NCBI RefSeq assembly: GCF_024399315.1
Contig: NZ_CP075170.1
Coordinates: 3,968,001 to 4,032,000 of the forward strand
DNA length: 64,000 bases
Direction of reading: 5' to 3'
Origin: Chryseobacterium sp. MA9
Lineage (GTDB): Bacteria > Bacteroidota > Bacteroidia > Flavobacteriales > Weeksellaceae
The position numbers and the translations under genes are program-made. The notes below the pieces were generated by a model. That model saw nothing but the letters and a program-made list of their open reading frames with translations. It made no database searches and was not told the origin of the DNA. Below, in pieces: positions 1 through 8,443 of this stretch. Every line of letters begins with the position of its first letter. Position 1 is the first letter of the stretch.

Positions 1-1832
1 TTCCGATCAATGATACAACAGCGAATTATTCCTGGACTGATTCTTATCCTTATGCCGCGGTATCTGTCTATGCTCTGCATCCACAATATATCTCTATAGA
101 AAAGCTTGATTATTCTTTACCTAAAGAATTAGTTGAGTCGTATTCAGATGAAAAAGAGAATTTAAACGCTCTGGATTTGATCGATTATGAAAGAATGATC
201 GAAGGTAAATGGAAATATCTTACAGCCGTTTTCTATGCAGAAAAAGATAAAATTTATAAAGACAGAAACTTTAAAAAATTCATCAAAGATAATGAACATT
301 GGCTTGTTCCTTATTCTGCATTCTGTGTATTGAGGGACAAATATAAAACACCCAATTTCACCGAGTGGAAAACTCATAAAAAATATATTGCAGGAAAAAT
401 CTTACAGTTTTTTACAACGAAAAATAAAGATTATGATATCTCAATGCTTCATGCCTGGGTACAATATCAATTGCATGTGCAGCTGAAAGATGCGGTTGAT
501 TATGCCCATAACCTGGGAATTTCGTTGAAGGGAGATCTTCCGATTGGAATTTACAGATTTTCCGTAGAAGCCTGGACAGAACCGGAATTATTCGGGATGG
601 ATTTTCAGGCAGGAGCACCTCCTGATCAGTTTACAGAACTGGGACAGAACTGGGAATTCCCGACTTACAATTGGGAAGCTATGAAAGCAGATGATTATAG
701 ATGGTGGAAAAACAGGTTCAAAGCGTTGGAACAGTATTTTGATGCAATGAGGATTGACCATATTCTTGGTTTCTTCAGAATATGGAGAATGCCAGTTTCA
801 GCCGTACAAGGAATTTTAGGGTACTTTTATCCGGCTGTTCCTATTGTAGCGGAGGAATTTAAGGCATGGCAGATTCCGTTTAATTTTGACAGGTATTGTA
901 AACCTTTTATCAACAATCAGATCTTATGGGATTATTTTGGAAAAGATAGCGGAAAAGCCCTCGAATTTATGAACCGTAATGCAGACGGAACCTATTTCTT
1001 CAAAGAAGAATTTGATACCCAGAGAAAACTGGTTAATTTCTTTAAGAAAAAATCATATGGCCCGCTTGAAGAGCAATTAATTTCACTTTGTGCCAATGTT
1101 TTGTTTTTAACAGAAGAGAAAAACGGGAAAACAGTTTATCATCCAAGGTTTAATGTATACAATACAGAATCTTACAAACATCTTCCGGAATTGGAGCAGA
1201 AGAGTATTTATGATCTGTATCACGATTATTTCTTCAGAAGACAGGATCATCTTTGGTCTGAAAAAGCAATGGAAAAACTTCCCGTTATCCTAAACGCTAC
1301 CAAAATGCTGATCTGCGGAGAAGACTTGGGAATGGTTCCTGCCTGTGTACCGGTTGTGATGGATGAGCTTGCCATTATAGCACTTAAAGTACAAAGAATG
1401 CCTTCTGAAAATATTCCGTTCTATAATCCTAAACATGCAAACTATATGAATGTAGTGACAGCATCTTCACACGACAGCTCAACCTTGAGACAATGGTGGA
1501 AAGAAGATCCTGCTCTTACACAAAAATATTTCAACCAGCAGCTCATACAGTATGGCAAAGCCCCTGCAGATCTGAATCCTCATCTTGCGGAGATTATTAT
1601 GAAGCAGCATCTATATAACGATGCTATGCTGGCTATTTTCCCGATTCAGGAATTTCTGGCAACAGATGCTGAGCTTACCAATAAGAAAATTGACAATGAA
1701 AGAATTAATAATCCTGCAGTTTTTCCACATTATTGGCGCTACAGAATGCACATAAAGCTAGAAGACCTTAAAAAGAAAGAATCTTTCAATGAAAAGATTG
1801 CTTTTTGGATAAAAGATAGTGGTAGAATGTAA
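1..1832 (+). CDS. malQ: 4-alpha-glucanotransferase (amylomaltase, GH77), 3' part
   Basis: The frame is open to the left edge, so the gene starts outside the window; an internal TTG at 177 is not the real start. GH77 enzymes transfer alpha-1,4-glucan chains in maltodextrin or glycogen metabolism in the cytoplasm. Visible family motifs are PINDTT near the left edge, MRIDHILGFFRIW around 739-786 with the nucleophile Asp, ICGEDLGM around 1310-1335 with the acid/base Glu, and SSHDSSTLR around 1465 with the third carboxylate. Spacing between the first motif and the nucleophile is long, as in the DPE2-like forms common in Bacteroidota, which usually carry N-terminal starch-binding domains; that part is not visible here. 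Confident in the family. Confidence 0.93.
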   Translation, partial: PINDTTANYSWTDSYPYAAVSVYALHPQYISIEKLDYSLPKELVESYSDEKENLNALDLIDYERMIEGKWKYLTAVFYAEKDKIYKDRNFKKFIKDNEHWLVPYSAFCVLRDKYKTPNFTEWKTHKKYIAGKILQFFTTKNKDYDISMLHAWVQYQLHVQLKDAVDYAHNLGISLKGDLPIGIYRFSVEAWTEPELFGMDFQAGAPPDQFTELGQNWEFPTYNWEAMKADDYRWWKNRFKALEQYFDAMRIDHILGFFRIWRMPVSAVQGILGYFYPAVPIVAEEFKAWQIPFNFDRYCKPFINNQILWDYFGKDSGKALEFMNRNADGTYFFKEEFDTQRKLVNFFKKKSYGPLEEQLISLCANVLFLTEEKNGKTVYHPRFNVYNTESYKHLPELEQKSIYDLYHDYFFRRQDHLWSEKAMEKLPVILNATKMLICGEDLGMVPACVPVVMDELAIIALKVQRMPSENIPFYNPKHANYMNVVTASSHDSSTLRQWWKEDPALTQKYFNQQLIQYGKAPADLNPHLAEIIMKQHLYNDAMLAIFPIQEFLATDAELTNKKIDNERINNPAVFPHYWRYRMHIKLEDLKKKESFNEKIAFWIKDSGRM

Positions 1833-1869
1833 ATTTAACAATTGATTTTCAATTAGTTACAAATAATTT

Positions 1870-1908
1870 AAAAGAAGTTTGATCTTAAGATTTAACTTCT
1901 TTTTTTTA
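1870..1908 (+). terminator. Intrinsic terminator after malQ
   Basis: A 10-bp perfect stem (AAAAGAAGTT at 1870-1879, AACTTCTTTT at 1894-1903) runs into a T tract. The 14-nt loop contains its own palindrome ATCTTAAGAT. It sits about 40 bp after the malQ stop. Confidence 0.75.
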
Positions 1909-1971
1909 TTTGTATCAAAAAGATAGAATTAAGATATTCTGCTATATATTAACCAATTAACGACTATAGAG

Positions 1972-2979
1972 ATGAAAAAAATATTTTTAGGATTAGCTTT
2001 TGGGTTGGGCGTTTTGACGTCAGCTCAGCAGTATCCGAACAATGGTTGGGGTGATGATGGTTATTATCAGAATGGAGATGGTTATTACAGCGATGAAGAT
2101 GACAGAAATTATTTCCCTGATGATTATTATTATAATTATCCTCAGGATTATTATCCAAGTGATTATTATCAGAGCTATTATAACGACTACAGAGGAAGTA
2201 TCATTAATATTGACTGGAACGGATTTTTCGTACAGAACAGATTAAATCGCTGGCAGGTGGATCAGATTATGAGGCTTAATAATCTGTATGCAAGTTTTAC
2301 AGCATGGGATAATTTCTACAGATATAATCCAGACAGATGGTATTATGACAGGTTTTACGCATTGGAAAGAATTTTAGGACCAAGAGTATTTGTTGTTTTT
2401 CAAAATAACTATTACAGAGGTTCAAGTCCTATTGTATATTTCCAGAATTACAGAAGATCATATTATGTACCGAGATATACTGTAATGCCAAGATATAGAA
2501 ATATCAATATCAATATTTACAGGGTAGACAGATCAAGATTCCGTAGGATGGATAATCCAACTTTTGATATTGTCAGAAGAGACAACAGAGGTGGAAATGG
2601 TTTCAAAAATACGAGAAGCTCAGAAAACTCAGGTGGCATCCGTGATAACAACGGAGGCTTTAGAAATAGCAATGGAGGAAACAGAGGAAACACTGACAAT
2701 AATGGAGGTTTCAGAAGTAATAACAGTGGTGGATTCAGAGGGAATTCTGATAATGGCGGAACCAGAGGAAATGCTGATAATAATGGAGGTTTCAGAAACA
2801 ATAACGGAGGCGGCTTCAGAGGAAACAGTGAAGTGAGAAGAGAAACTCCTAAAAGAGAAGATAACGGCGGATTCAGAGGAAATGGCGGTGGCTCCAGACA
2901 AAGATCTGAAAGTTCTGCTCCAAGCCAACACAACCGTGGTAATAATGGAGGCTTTAGAGGTTGCTTAGTAAAGAATTAA
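1972..2979 (+). CDS. Secreted Tyr/Asp-rich protein with Gly-Asn-Phe-Arg repeats
   Basis: No function recognised. A signal peptide (MKKIFLGLAFGLGVLTSAQQ) is followed by an acidic Tyr/Asp-rich segment (about residues 20-75), a central basic and aromatic region with many YR and FY pairs (about 80-200), and a low-complexity tail from about residue 205. The tail is made of degenerate units of the form GGFRxNN or GGFRGN. The tail is hydrophilic and Arg-rich, which would suit a surface or matrix protein, but that is inference. The last five residues (CLVKN) leave the repeat pattern and include the only Cys; one G-to-T change from GGLVKN would explain it. Start chosen by the signal peptide. It is monocistronic, bracketed by terminators. 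Confidence 0.75.
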   Translation: MKKIFLGLAFGLGVLTSAQQYPNNGWGDDGYYQNGDGYYSDEDDRNYFPDDYYYNYPQDYYPSDYYQSYYNDYRGSIINIDWNGFFVQNRLNRWQVDQIMRLNNLYASFTAWDNFYRYNPDRWYYDRFYALERILGPRVFVVFQNNYYRGSSPIVYFQNYRRSYYVPRYTVMPRYRNININIYRVDRSRFRRMDNPTFDIVRRDNRGGNGFKNTRSSENSGGIRDNNGGFRNSNGGNRGNTDNNGGFRSNNSGGFRGNSDNGGTRGNADNNGGFRNNNGGGFRGNSEVRRETPKREDNGGFRGNGGGSRQRSESSAPSQHNRGNNGGFRGCLVKN

Positions 2980-3008
2980 TTTTCATATATTATATTTAAG
3001 TGGTGTGA

Positions 3009-3039
3009 AGGGCAGGTTTTTATAATCTGTCCTTTTTTT
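3009..3039 (+). terminator. Intrinsic terminator
   Basis: Stem AGGGCAG (3009-3015) pairs with CTGTCCT (3027-3033) with one G-U pair, followed by seven T. It serves the repeat protein upstream. Confidence 0.7.
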
Positions 3040-3165
3040 GTTTGTTTATTGATTTATTTTTATTAAAATTTAACATTATTTATGAATTTGTTAATTTAAC
3101 TTATGTTTTAATTAATAATCAAAAAGGTATAACAACAAAATAACAATTAATTAAATTTTAAAAAG

Positions 3166-3615
3166 ATGAAAAAATTAGTTTTAGCAATAGCATTTATCGG
3201 AATGGGAAGTTTTGCAATGGCACAACAAACTACAACTCCACAGGACAGACAGGCAAGAGCCGTTGAAATGAAGCAGAGAATGGAACAAAAACAACAGGAA
3301 CGTCTTGCAGAAATGCAAAAAGACCTTAATCTGAACCAGTCGCAGGTAGCTCAGATAAAAGACCTTCAGGACAAAAGAAACGCTGAAAGGAAAGCTGAGT
3401 TCGAGAAAAATAAAGGAGACAGACAAGCTAAGATGCAGGAGATGATGGCCAAAAGAGCACAAATGGATGCTGACATGAAGAAAATTCTAAACCCTGAACA
3501 ATATGATAAATGGCAGGCTGACAGAAAAGCAAAAGCAGAAAAAATGAAGATGGCAATGAAAGAAAGAAGAATGATGAAAAAGCCGATGAATACAGGAGCT
3601 GCTGACGTAAAATAA
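3166..3615 (+). CDS. Small secreted helical protein, Spy/LTXXQ-like
   Basis: A 149-aa protein with a clear signal peptide (MKKLVLAIAFIGMGSFAMAQQ). The mature part is almost wholly charged helix, rich in Lys, Glu, Gln, Arg and Met. It has a DLNLNQSQVAQIKDLQ segment around residues 50-65 and an LNPEQYDKWQ segment around 108-117. That pair resembles the repeated helical motif of Spy/CpxP-type periplasmic chaperones and of related small Bacteroidota proteins, which suggests an envelope-stress or chaperone role; this is inference from pattern. It stands alone, with a terminator directly behind. Confidence 0.7.
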   Translation: MKKLVLAIAFIGMGSFAMAQQTTTPQDRQARAVEMKQRMEQKQQERLAEMQKDLNLNQSQVAQIKDLQDKRNAERKAEFEKNKGDRQAKMQEMMAKRAQMDADMKKILNPEQYDKWQADRKAKAEKMKMAMKERRMMKKPMNTGAADVK

Positions 3616-3645
3616 CAGCCTGTAATTTTAGTTTTTTAATGTGTT

Positions 3646-3675
3646 AAGGATGGATATTTTTCCATCCTTTTTGTA
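3646..3675 (+). terminator. Intrinsic terminator
   Basis: Perfect 9-bp stem AAGGATGGA (3646-3654) and TCCATCCTT (3661-3669) with a 6-nt loop and T-rich tail. Confidence 0.8.
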
Positions 3676-3692
3676 TTAATTTTCTTTAAAAC

Positions 3693-3724
3693 TTTTGATT
3701 TCGGGCTTTTATTCCCTATTTTTG
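3693..3724 (+). promoter_or_regulatory. Flavobacterial sigma-A-type promoter of the ferritin gene
   Basis: TTTTG at 3693-3697, then exactly 19 nt, then TATTTTTG at 3717-3724. This matches the Bacteroidota TTG-N19-TAnnTTTG consensus completely. The TTG at 3695 that would extend the ferritin frame upstream is therefore the -33 element rather than a start codon. Transcription should begin near 3731. Confidence 0.75.
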
Positions 3725-3742
3725 ACTATAAATTTAATACTT

Positions 3743-4252
3743 ATGGTTAGCGAAAAAATTGCAAAATTAATTAACGAACAAATTGCCCACGAACAATACG
3801 CCGCTCAATATTATCTTTCAATGTCTGCATGGTTTTCTGGAAAAGATCTGGATGGAATTGCCAACTACTTTAGAGTACAGAGCAAGGAAGAATTGATGCA
3901 TGCAGATAAAATGTTTGATTATTTGAACGATGTAGGCGGGGAAATTATCATCGGAGAAATTCCAAAACCTCCACATGAGTTCGAAAATGCAACAGATATT
4001 TTTGAGAAAGCATTAGCACATGAGAAAATAGTAACTAAAAGTATTTTCAATATTGTAAAAAATGCAAACGATGAAGGAGATTTTGCAACAACGTCATTCC
4101 TGCAGTGGTTTATTAACGAACAGGTAGAAGAAGAAGCCAGCGCTTCTCAATATGTTACGAAAATCAAAATGGTATGTGATAATCCATCAGCACTATACCT
4201 TTTTGACCAGGAATTATCTCAGAGAGTATTTGTTCCTGCTACAACAGCTTAA
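3743..4252 (+). CDS. ftnA: Bacterial non-heme ferritin
   Basis: A 169-aa four-helix ferritin that oxidises Fe(II) and stores it as a mineral in a 24-mer. Ferroxidase ligands are visible by pattern: Glu in INEQIAHEQYAAQYY, the E-E-x-x-H group in SKEELMHADKMFDYL, Glu in HEKIVTKS, and EQxxEE in FINEQVEEEASASQY. Length and helix layout match E. coli FtnA rather than heme-binding bacterioferritin. Start placed at the ATG at 3743 because the upstream extension overlaps the promoter. Single-gene unit with its own promoter and terminator. Iron-responsive control is likely for the family, but I see no Fur box. Confidence 0.95.
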   Translation: MVSEKIAKLINEQIAHEQYAAQYYLSMSAWFSGKDLDGIANYFRVQSKEELMHADKMFDYLNDVGGEIIIGEIPKPPHEFENATDIFEKALAHEKIVTKSIFNIVKNANDEGDFATTSFLQWFINEQVEEEASASQYVTKIKMVCDNPSALYLFDQELSQRVFVPATTA

Positions 4253-4273
4253 GACTGAAACTTCTAAAAATAT

Positions 4274-4312
4274 AAAACCGCTATCCAATGAGATAGCGGT
4301 TTTTATTTTTTT
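4274..4312 (+). terminator. Strong intrinsic terminator after ferritin
   Basis: Perfect 12-bp stem AAAACCGCTATC (4274-4285) and GATAGCGGTTTT (4292-4303), 6-nt loop, then a T-rich tract. It lies between convergent ferritin and helicase genes and could act in both directions. Confidence 0.9.
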
Positions 4313-4372
4313 ATCTGAAAATCTATTAAAATCGAAAGAATTAAACCTTGTGGTAACGCAGGATTAGAAAAT

Positions 4373-7300
4373 CTACAGATAAATAATCTGAGTTTTAAGA
4401 ACCTTTTTACCTAGACGCTCAAGAATATTTTTATAGCCTTCTACCTGGGCCTCATCTTTGGCTTTCTGTTCACCAGTCTTAAAATCAACAATGATATAAC
4501 CCTCTTCACCTTTTAAAATACGGTCAGGTCTGAAGATATGACTTTCCCCATTTTCAGAAATCATAATATCTTTTTCGTTAATCACTTCCCATTTTTCATC
4601 AAAAAATTCCGCATAAGTTTTTACGATCTCCTCTAAAGTGAGCTGTATTTCATTTTTTTCCTCCAAAGTGATTTGACCTTCCAAAGCATATCCTTCCAAC
4701 ACTTTTGAAATATCCTTTTCACTATTGATCTTTGATAAAAGCTCATGTACAAAAAGCCCGATTCTTACCTTTTCATTTCTTACCTGATAGTTTTTAGATG
4801 GAGTAGCAATCTTGATAGAAGTACTTTTTTCATTAACATTCTTAAGATCCTGAATATTCTGTGTTTTAAAAGATGAACTTTTATCTTTCGAGTATTTTTT
4901 CAGCATTTCAGGATTCACTTCATACACATCAAACTCATCAGCCTGTTCCGGATTTTTTGTTTGAAGGAATTCAAGAAGCTCAAGATTATTTGAAGTCTTA
5001 TTGGCTTTCTGAAGATAGAAAAACAGCTGTTCAACAGGTCTTGTTGTAGCCACATATTGCAGGCAAAGCCTGTCAATCATATTTTTATAAGAGTTTTTGG
5101 TGTTGAAAAACAAAATTTCCTCGTCATAAACTTCCAGGTTCTTATTAAACTGATTGATATTGACGGATTTTAAAGCTTCATTCTCATTCGTATCAAACCA
5201 GTTGGTAAATTCGCTGTCCCGGTTTTTATTAATCATAGGAATAAAAACAATAGGGAATTCCAGCCCTTTAGATTTATGGATGGTCATGATCTGGATTGCA
5301 TCAATATTTTCTGAAGCCTGAATGGTGTAGGAAGAAGCTTCTTCATCCCAATATTTTAAAAATTCTTTCGTACTGGCACCCGCATTCTGGGTAAAGTTGA
5401 AAAGCATTTCCAGAAAGTTCAGTAAAAAATCAGTTTCCTTGTTTTTAACAGAAAATTCGTTGATGTAATATTCTATGAAATTATACAGATTAAACCTCGG
5501 AAAATTATCCTGCTTAAGCTGCAGTGAATATTTCTCCTGAATAAACTGAAGTATCTCTTCATGGCCTTCAATATCCAGAATTTCTTTCATGTTTAAAGTG
5601 AAATCCGGCATTTGAATTTTCCCCAAGGTATTCAGATGATACATCATCATGATCAGACAATGTTTATTTTTAGGATTAAGTTCCCATCGCAGAAATTCAA
5701 TGACAGCTTTTAACGTATTGGAAAGTTCCAGTGTAAGACCTTTATCGGAAATCGTTTTAATATTTGTTTCCTCACCGTGATATTTAACTTTTAAATTTCC
5801 CAGTTTTTGAGAGTAACTGAAAATATCAAAATTTCCACGACAAAGGATAGTGATATCAGAAAACTTAAAACCATTATCCAGGCATTCCTGGATGTCTTTC
5901 CGCATTCTTTCTGAAGTATCATTGTAAAACTCCTCATTGGTAAGATTGTCAATCAGGTTCACCTTTACCCGTCCGTCAATCTTTGATTTTGGGCTTTGCT
6001 CAGCATCTTCCCCAAAAATATTTTTATGCTCTTCCAAAAGCCCTTCAGAATGGAAACGATACAGCTCATTGTTGAACTGTACAATATTTTTTGCACTTCT
6101 CCAGTTGTCCTTTAATACCAAAAGATCAGCTTCCTTAGGTGAGAATTCCTTTTTGTTGATAATATCCAGCATCAGTTTACTCTCTCCACCACGGAATCTA
6201 TAAATGCTCTGCTTGGGATCACCTACCAATGTAAATGAAGTATTTTCCGTAGAAACACTATGATCTCTCAGCGGAACAAAATTCTGCCACTGCAGTTCTG
6301 ATGTATCCTGAAACTCATCAAAGAAATAATGTTGAAATTGTGATCCTACCTTTTCATAGATAAAAGCGGAAGGTTCATTCTTAAGATTTTCATTGATCAG
6401 AATATTAAATTTAGAAAGAAGAACAAGATCATTTTCCTCCTCAATTTTTTGAAGCTCATCCTGAATATCCTTATTTACCTTTAAGGGAAGAAGAGCAGAC
6501 AAAACTTTCTCTTTCTTTTGAGTCTCAATGTACAGAAGAATGAGTTTCATTCTGTTATCAAGAAGTTGGTCAAGAATCTCAAAAATCTCAGACTCTTTAT
6601 GCTTTGACTTGGATGATGCTCCTTTTCTGTAATTGTTGATGACAGATTCTTCCTGAGTGGTAGGAAAAGGAAAACCTGTTCTTTTCTGTTGGTAAAAATC
6701 TATGACCTTCGTAAAGAAACCTCCGATTCCGTTTTTGCCCTGAGCAAAATCCTCAATATCAATATTTCTGGATTTGAATAATTCAATAGAACTGGCCGCA
6801 AGTTCTGCAGACTGTTTTTTATTGAGAACAATTTCTTTACGAAGGGTATTCTTTATATTCTCATAATTTGCATCATCAAAACTTTTATTGCTTTTCAGAT
6901 GTTCATAGTGAATATCCTTTACAAATTCTTTTGCCGAATCATAAAGGTTTTTGTTAAGATTGATTCTTTCATTATTTTCAAGACTATAATCTACATAATC
7001 CATGAAAGAATTGGAAATTGTTTCATTTTCCCCGATCTGGTCCAGCATTTTATCAACCGCTTCTATCAAAAAGGGTTCAGCTTCAATTTCAAGATTAAAA
7101 TTTTTAGCCAATCCCAATTCATAAGAAAAGCTTCTTACCAGCCTTGAATTAAAACGGTCAATGGTTCCTATATTCAATGTGGAATAATTGTGGAGAACAT
7201 AATCCAGTAGCTTCTTAGAACGGTGATGAAGTTCATCAATTGTAATTTTTAGCCCTTCTTCTTCAAAAGCTTTCTGGATATTTTTCAGATCCGTATTCTC

Positions 7301-7513
7301 TACATAATCTTTAGAAGAGAAATTTCCTAACCATGATAAAATTCTTTCCTTCATCTCGTTTGCTGCTTTATTGGTAAAAGTCAAAGCGAGAATATTCCTG
7401 ATCGACTGCTGTTGATTAGGATAGCGGAGACAGATCATCAGAAGCCTTTGTACCAGGGCATATGTTTTCCCGGATCCGGCAGAAGCATTGATGACTGTGT
7501 AAGAATTTTGCAT
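4373..7513 (-). CDS. UvrD/RecB-like helicase with C-terminal PD-(D/E)XK nuclease (AddA-like)
   Basis: A 1046-aa SF1A helicase-nuclease for double-strand-break end processing. Walker A is NASAGSGKTYALVQR near residue 8-22. Motif II is FDEFQDTSELQW and motif III is VGDPKQSIYRFRGG in the middle. Motif V-VI is MTIHKSKGLEFPIVF near residue 745. The C-terminus has a RecB-type nuclease with HELL, RPDRIL, VDFKTGEQ and the trailing QVEGY. This order is that of AddA/RecB subunits. The usual Bacteroidota partner (AddB-like nuclease) is not adjacent, so it must be elsewhere or encoded separately. The gene is monocistronic here, divergent from the paralogous trio. Confidence 0.9.
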   Translation of the reverse strand: MQNSYTVINASAGSGKTYALVQRLLMICLRYPNQQQSIRNILALTFTNKAANEMKERILSWLGNFSSKDYVENTDLKNIQKAFEEEGLKITIDELHHRSKKLLDYVLHNYSTLNIGTIDRFNSRLVRSFSYELGLAKNFNLEIEAEPFLIEAVDKMLDQIGENETISNSFMDYVDYSLENNERINLNKNLYDSAKEFVKDIHYEHLKSNKSFDDANYENIKNTLRKEIVLNKKQSAELAASSIELFKSRNIDIEDFAQGKNGIGGFFTKVIDFYQQKRTGFPFPTTQEESVINNYRKGASSKSKHKESEIFEILDQLLDNRMKLILLYIETQKKEKVLSALLPLKVNKDIQDELQKIEEENDLVLLSKFNILINENLKNEPSAFIYEKVGSQFQHYFFDEFQDTSELQWQNFVPLRDHSVSTENTSFTLVGDPKQSIYRFRGGESKLMLDIINKKEFSPKEADLLVLKDNWRSAKNIVQFNNELYRFHSEGLLEEHKNIFGEDAEQSPKSKIDGRVKVNLIDNLTNEEFYNDTSERMRKDIQECLDNGFKFSDITILCRGNFDIFSYSQKLGNLKVKYHGEETNIKTISDKGLTLELSNTLKAVIEFLRWELNPKNKHCLIMMMYHLNTLGKIQMPDFTLNMKEILDIEGHEEILQFIQEKYSLQLKQDNFPRFNLYNFIEYYINEFSVKNKETDFLLNFLEMLFNFTQNAGASTKEFLKYWDEEASSYTIQASENIDAIQIMTIHKSKGLEFPIVFIPMINKNRDSEFTNWFDTNENEALKSVNINQFNKNLEVYDEEILFFNTKNSYKNMIDRLCLQYVATTRPVEQLFFYLQKANKTSNNLELLEFLQTKNPEQADEFDVYEVNPEMLKKYSKDKSSSFKTQNIQDLKNVNEKSTSIKIATPSKNYQVRNEKVRIGLFVHELLSKINSEKDISKVLEGYALEGQITLEEKNEIQLTLEEIVKTYAEFFDEKWEVINEKDIMISENGESHIFRPDRILKGEEGYIIVDFKTGEQKAKDEAQVEGYKNILERLGKKVLKTQIIYL

Positions 7514-7628
7514 TGTAAAAAGAGAATTGAGACTGCAAGTTAGCTAAAATTTAAAAGAAATTTTAACAATTTAATTGGGCTATTTAACAGTTTGTAAAGG
7601 CAAAAATCAAAAAGAAATATTAAAACGC

Positions 7629-7678
7629 GTTAACTGTGGTTAAACTTATGGTATAAATTAAAAATAATTTTAGCTTTG
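7629..7678 (+). promoter_or_regulatory. Probable promoter of the paralog trio, with TTAAC-type half-sites
   Basis: A perfect -7 element TAGCTTTG lies at 7671-7678. No TTG is found at the -33 distance, but a TTAACTGTGG/TTAAACTTAT pair at 10-bp spacing lies just upstream (about 7630-7649). This suggests an activator-dependent promoter. A start site near 7685 leaves only the GTG at 7697 as start codon. Confidence 0.5.
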
Positions 7679-7696
7679 CTTTATAAAAAACAGCCA

Positions 7697-8443
7697 GTGA
7701 AACTCAAACTATTCTTTTTTTTATCCTTTATTTTTTTTATCCATACCCATGCCCAAAGTTATATATTCGGAAAGATTACTACTGAAGATGGTGCTGAAAT
7801 GCAGGATGTGAATGTAATCAACATCCGGACTAATGAAATAGTAGTTTCAAACAGTGACGGTCATTTTATGATTTCCGGAAGACAAGGGGATGAATTACGT
7901 TTTATAAAAGCAGGGTACGAACGGCTGATGAGAAAAGTTTCTCAGGAAAATATACAGTCTCCTATGAATATAAGCCTTGTTCGGCAAACCATTCAAATTC
8001 CTGAAGTGGAAGTGAAGCAAGGGCTTACCGGAAACCTGAAAATAGATTCAAAACTCTATAACAAACCTAAAAAGGTTGAAAAACTGATCAAAGACCTAGA
8101 TCGGTATATTGCTCAGAAATCTGATCCAAGAATATTGGCAGCCAAACCGGGGGAATTTGTACAGCCAAAAGGGCAGGGATTCTCTATTGGAAAAGTGAAA
8201 AACAAATGGGATGATGTAGATTTGATGCAATATATCAGAGCAAGTCTTGGAGATGACTATTTTACCAATCTTAAGATAGAAAAACCTCTGATAGACCATT
8301 TTATTTACTATGTTTTTGCAGGTGGCTTCGAGAGAAAAAAAATACTGAAATACGGATTCTGTAGTGATGCAGATCTGAACAGGTTTCAAAGTTTTGTTCT
8401 GACAAGAATTTCATCCTATCGTGCTCCACAAACTCAAAAATAG
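7697..8443 (+). CDS. Secreted protein with carboxypeptidase-like regulatory domain (paralog 1 of 3)
   Basis: I place the start at the GTG at 7697, giving a clean signal peptide (MKLKLFFFLSFIFFIHTHAQ); the in-frame TTG at 7676 overlaps the -7 box. After the signal comes one beta-sandwich of the CarboxypepD_reg-like type with the marks DVNVIN, SNSDGHFMI, GDELRFIKAGYERL, then PMNISL. A linker with IQIPEVEVK and TGNLKIDSK and a helical C-terminal half follow. In TonB-dependent receptors this domain sits at the N-terminus, but here there is no plug or barrel, so the protein is probably periplasmic. Function unknown. The next gene starts directly at the stop codon. Confidence 0.75.
   Translation: MKLKLFFFLSFIFFIHTHAQSYIFGKITTEDGAEMQDVNVINIRTNEIVVSNSDGHFMISGRQGDELRFIKAGYERLMRKVSQENIQSPMNISLVRQTIQIPEVEVKQGLTGNLKIDSKLYNKPKKVEKLIKDLDRYIAQKSDPRILAAKPGEFVQPKGQGFSIGKVKNKWDDVDLMQYIRASLGDDYFTNLKIEKPLIDHFIYYVFAGGFERKKILKYGFCSDADLNRFQSFVLTRISSYRAPQTQK

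Noticed and set aside
2517..2933. 138-codon Pro/Leu-rich minus-strand ORF opposite the GGFR-repeat protein
   Set aside because: A shadow of the repeat DNA; no start context or domain.
2590..2960. Tandem repeat DNA that could look like a CRISPR array
   Set aside because: Units are in-frame codons for GGFRGNN-type residues, of unequal length and without unique spacers.
3695..3742. Upstream TTG start extending the ferritin by 16 residues
   Set aside because: That TTG is the -33 element of a perfect TTG-N19-TATTTTTG promoter, and ferritins start near the ATG at 3743.
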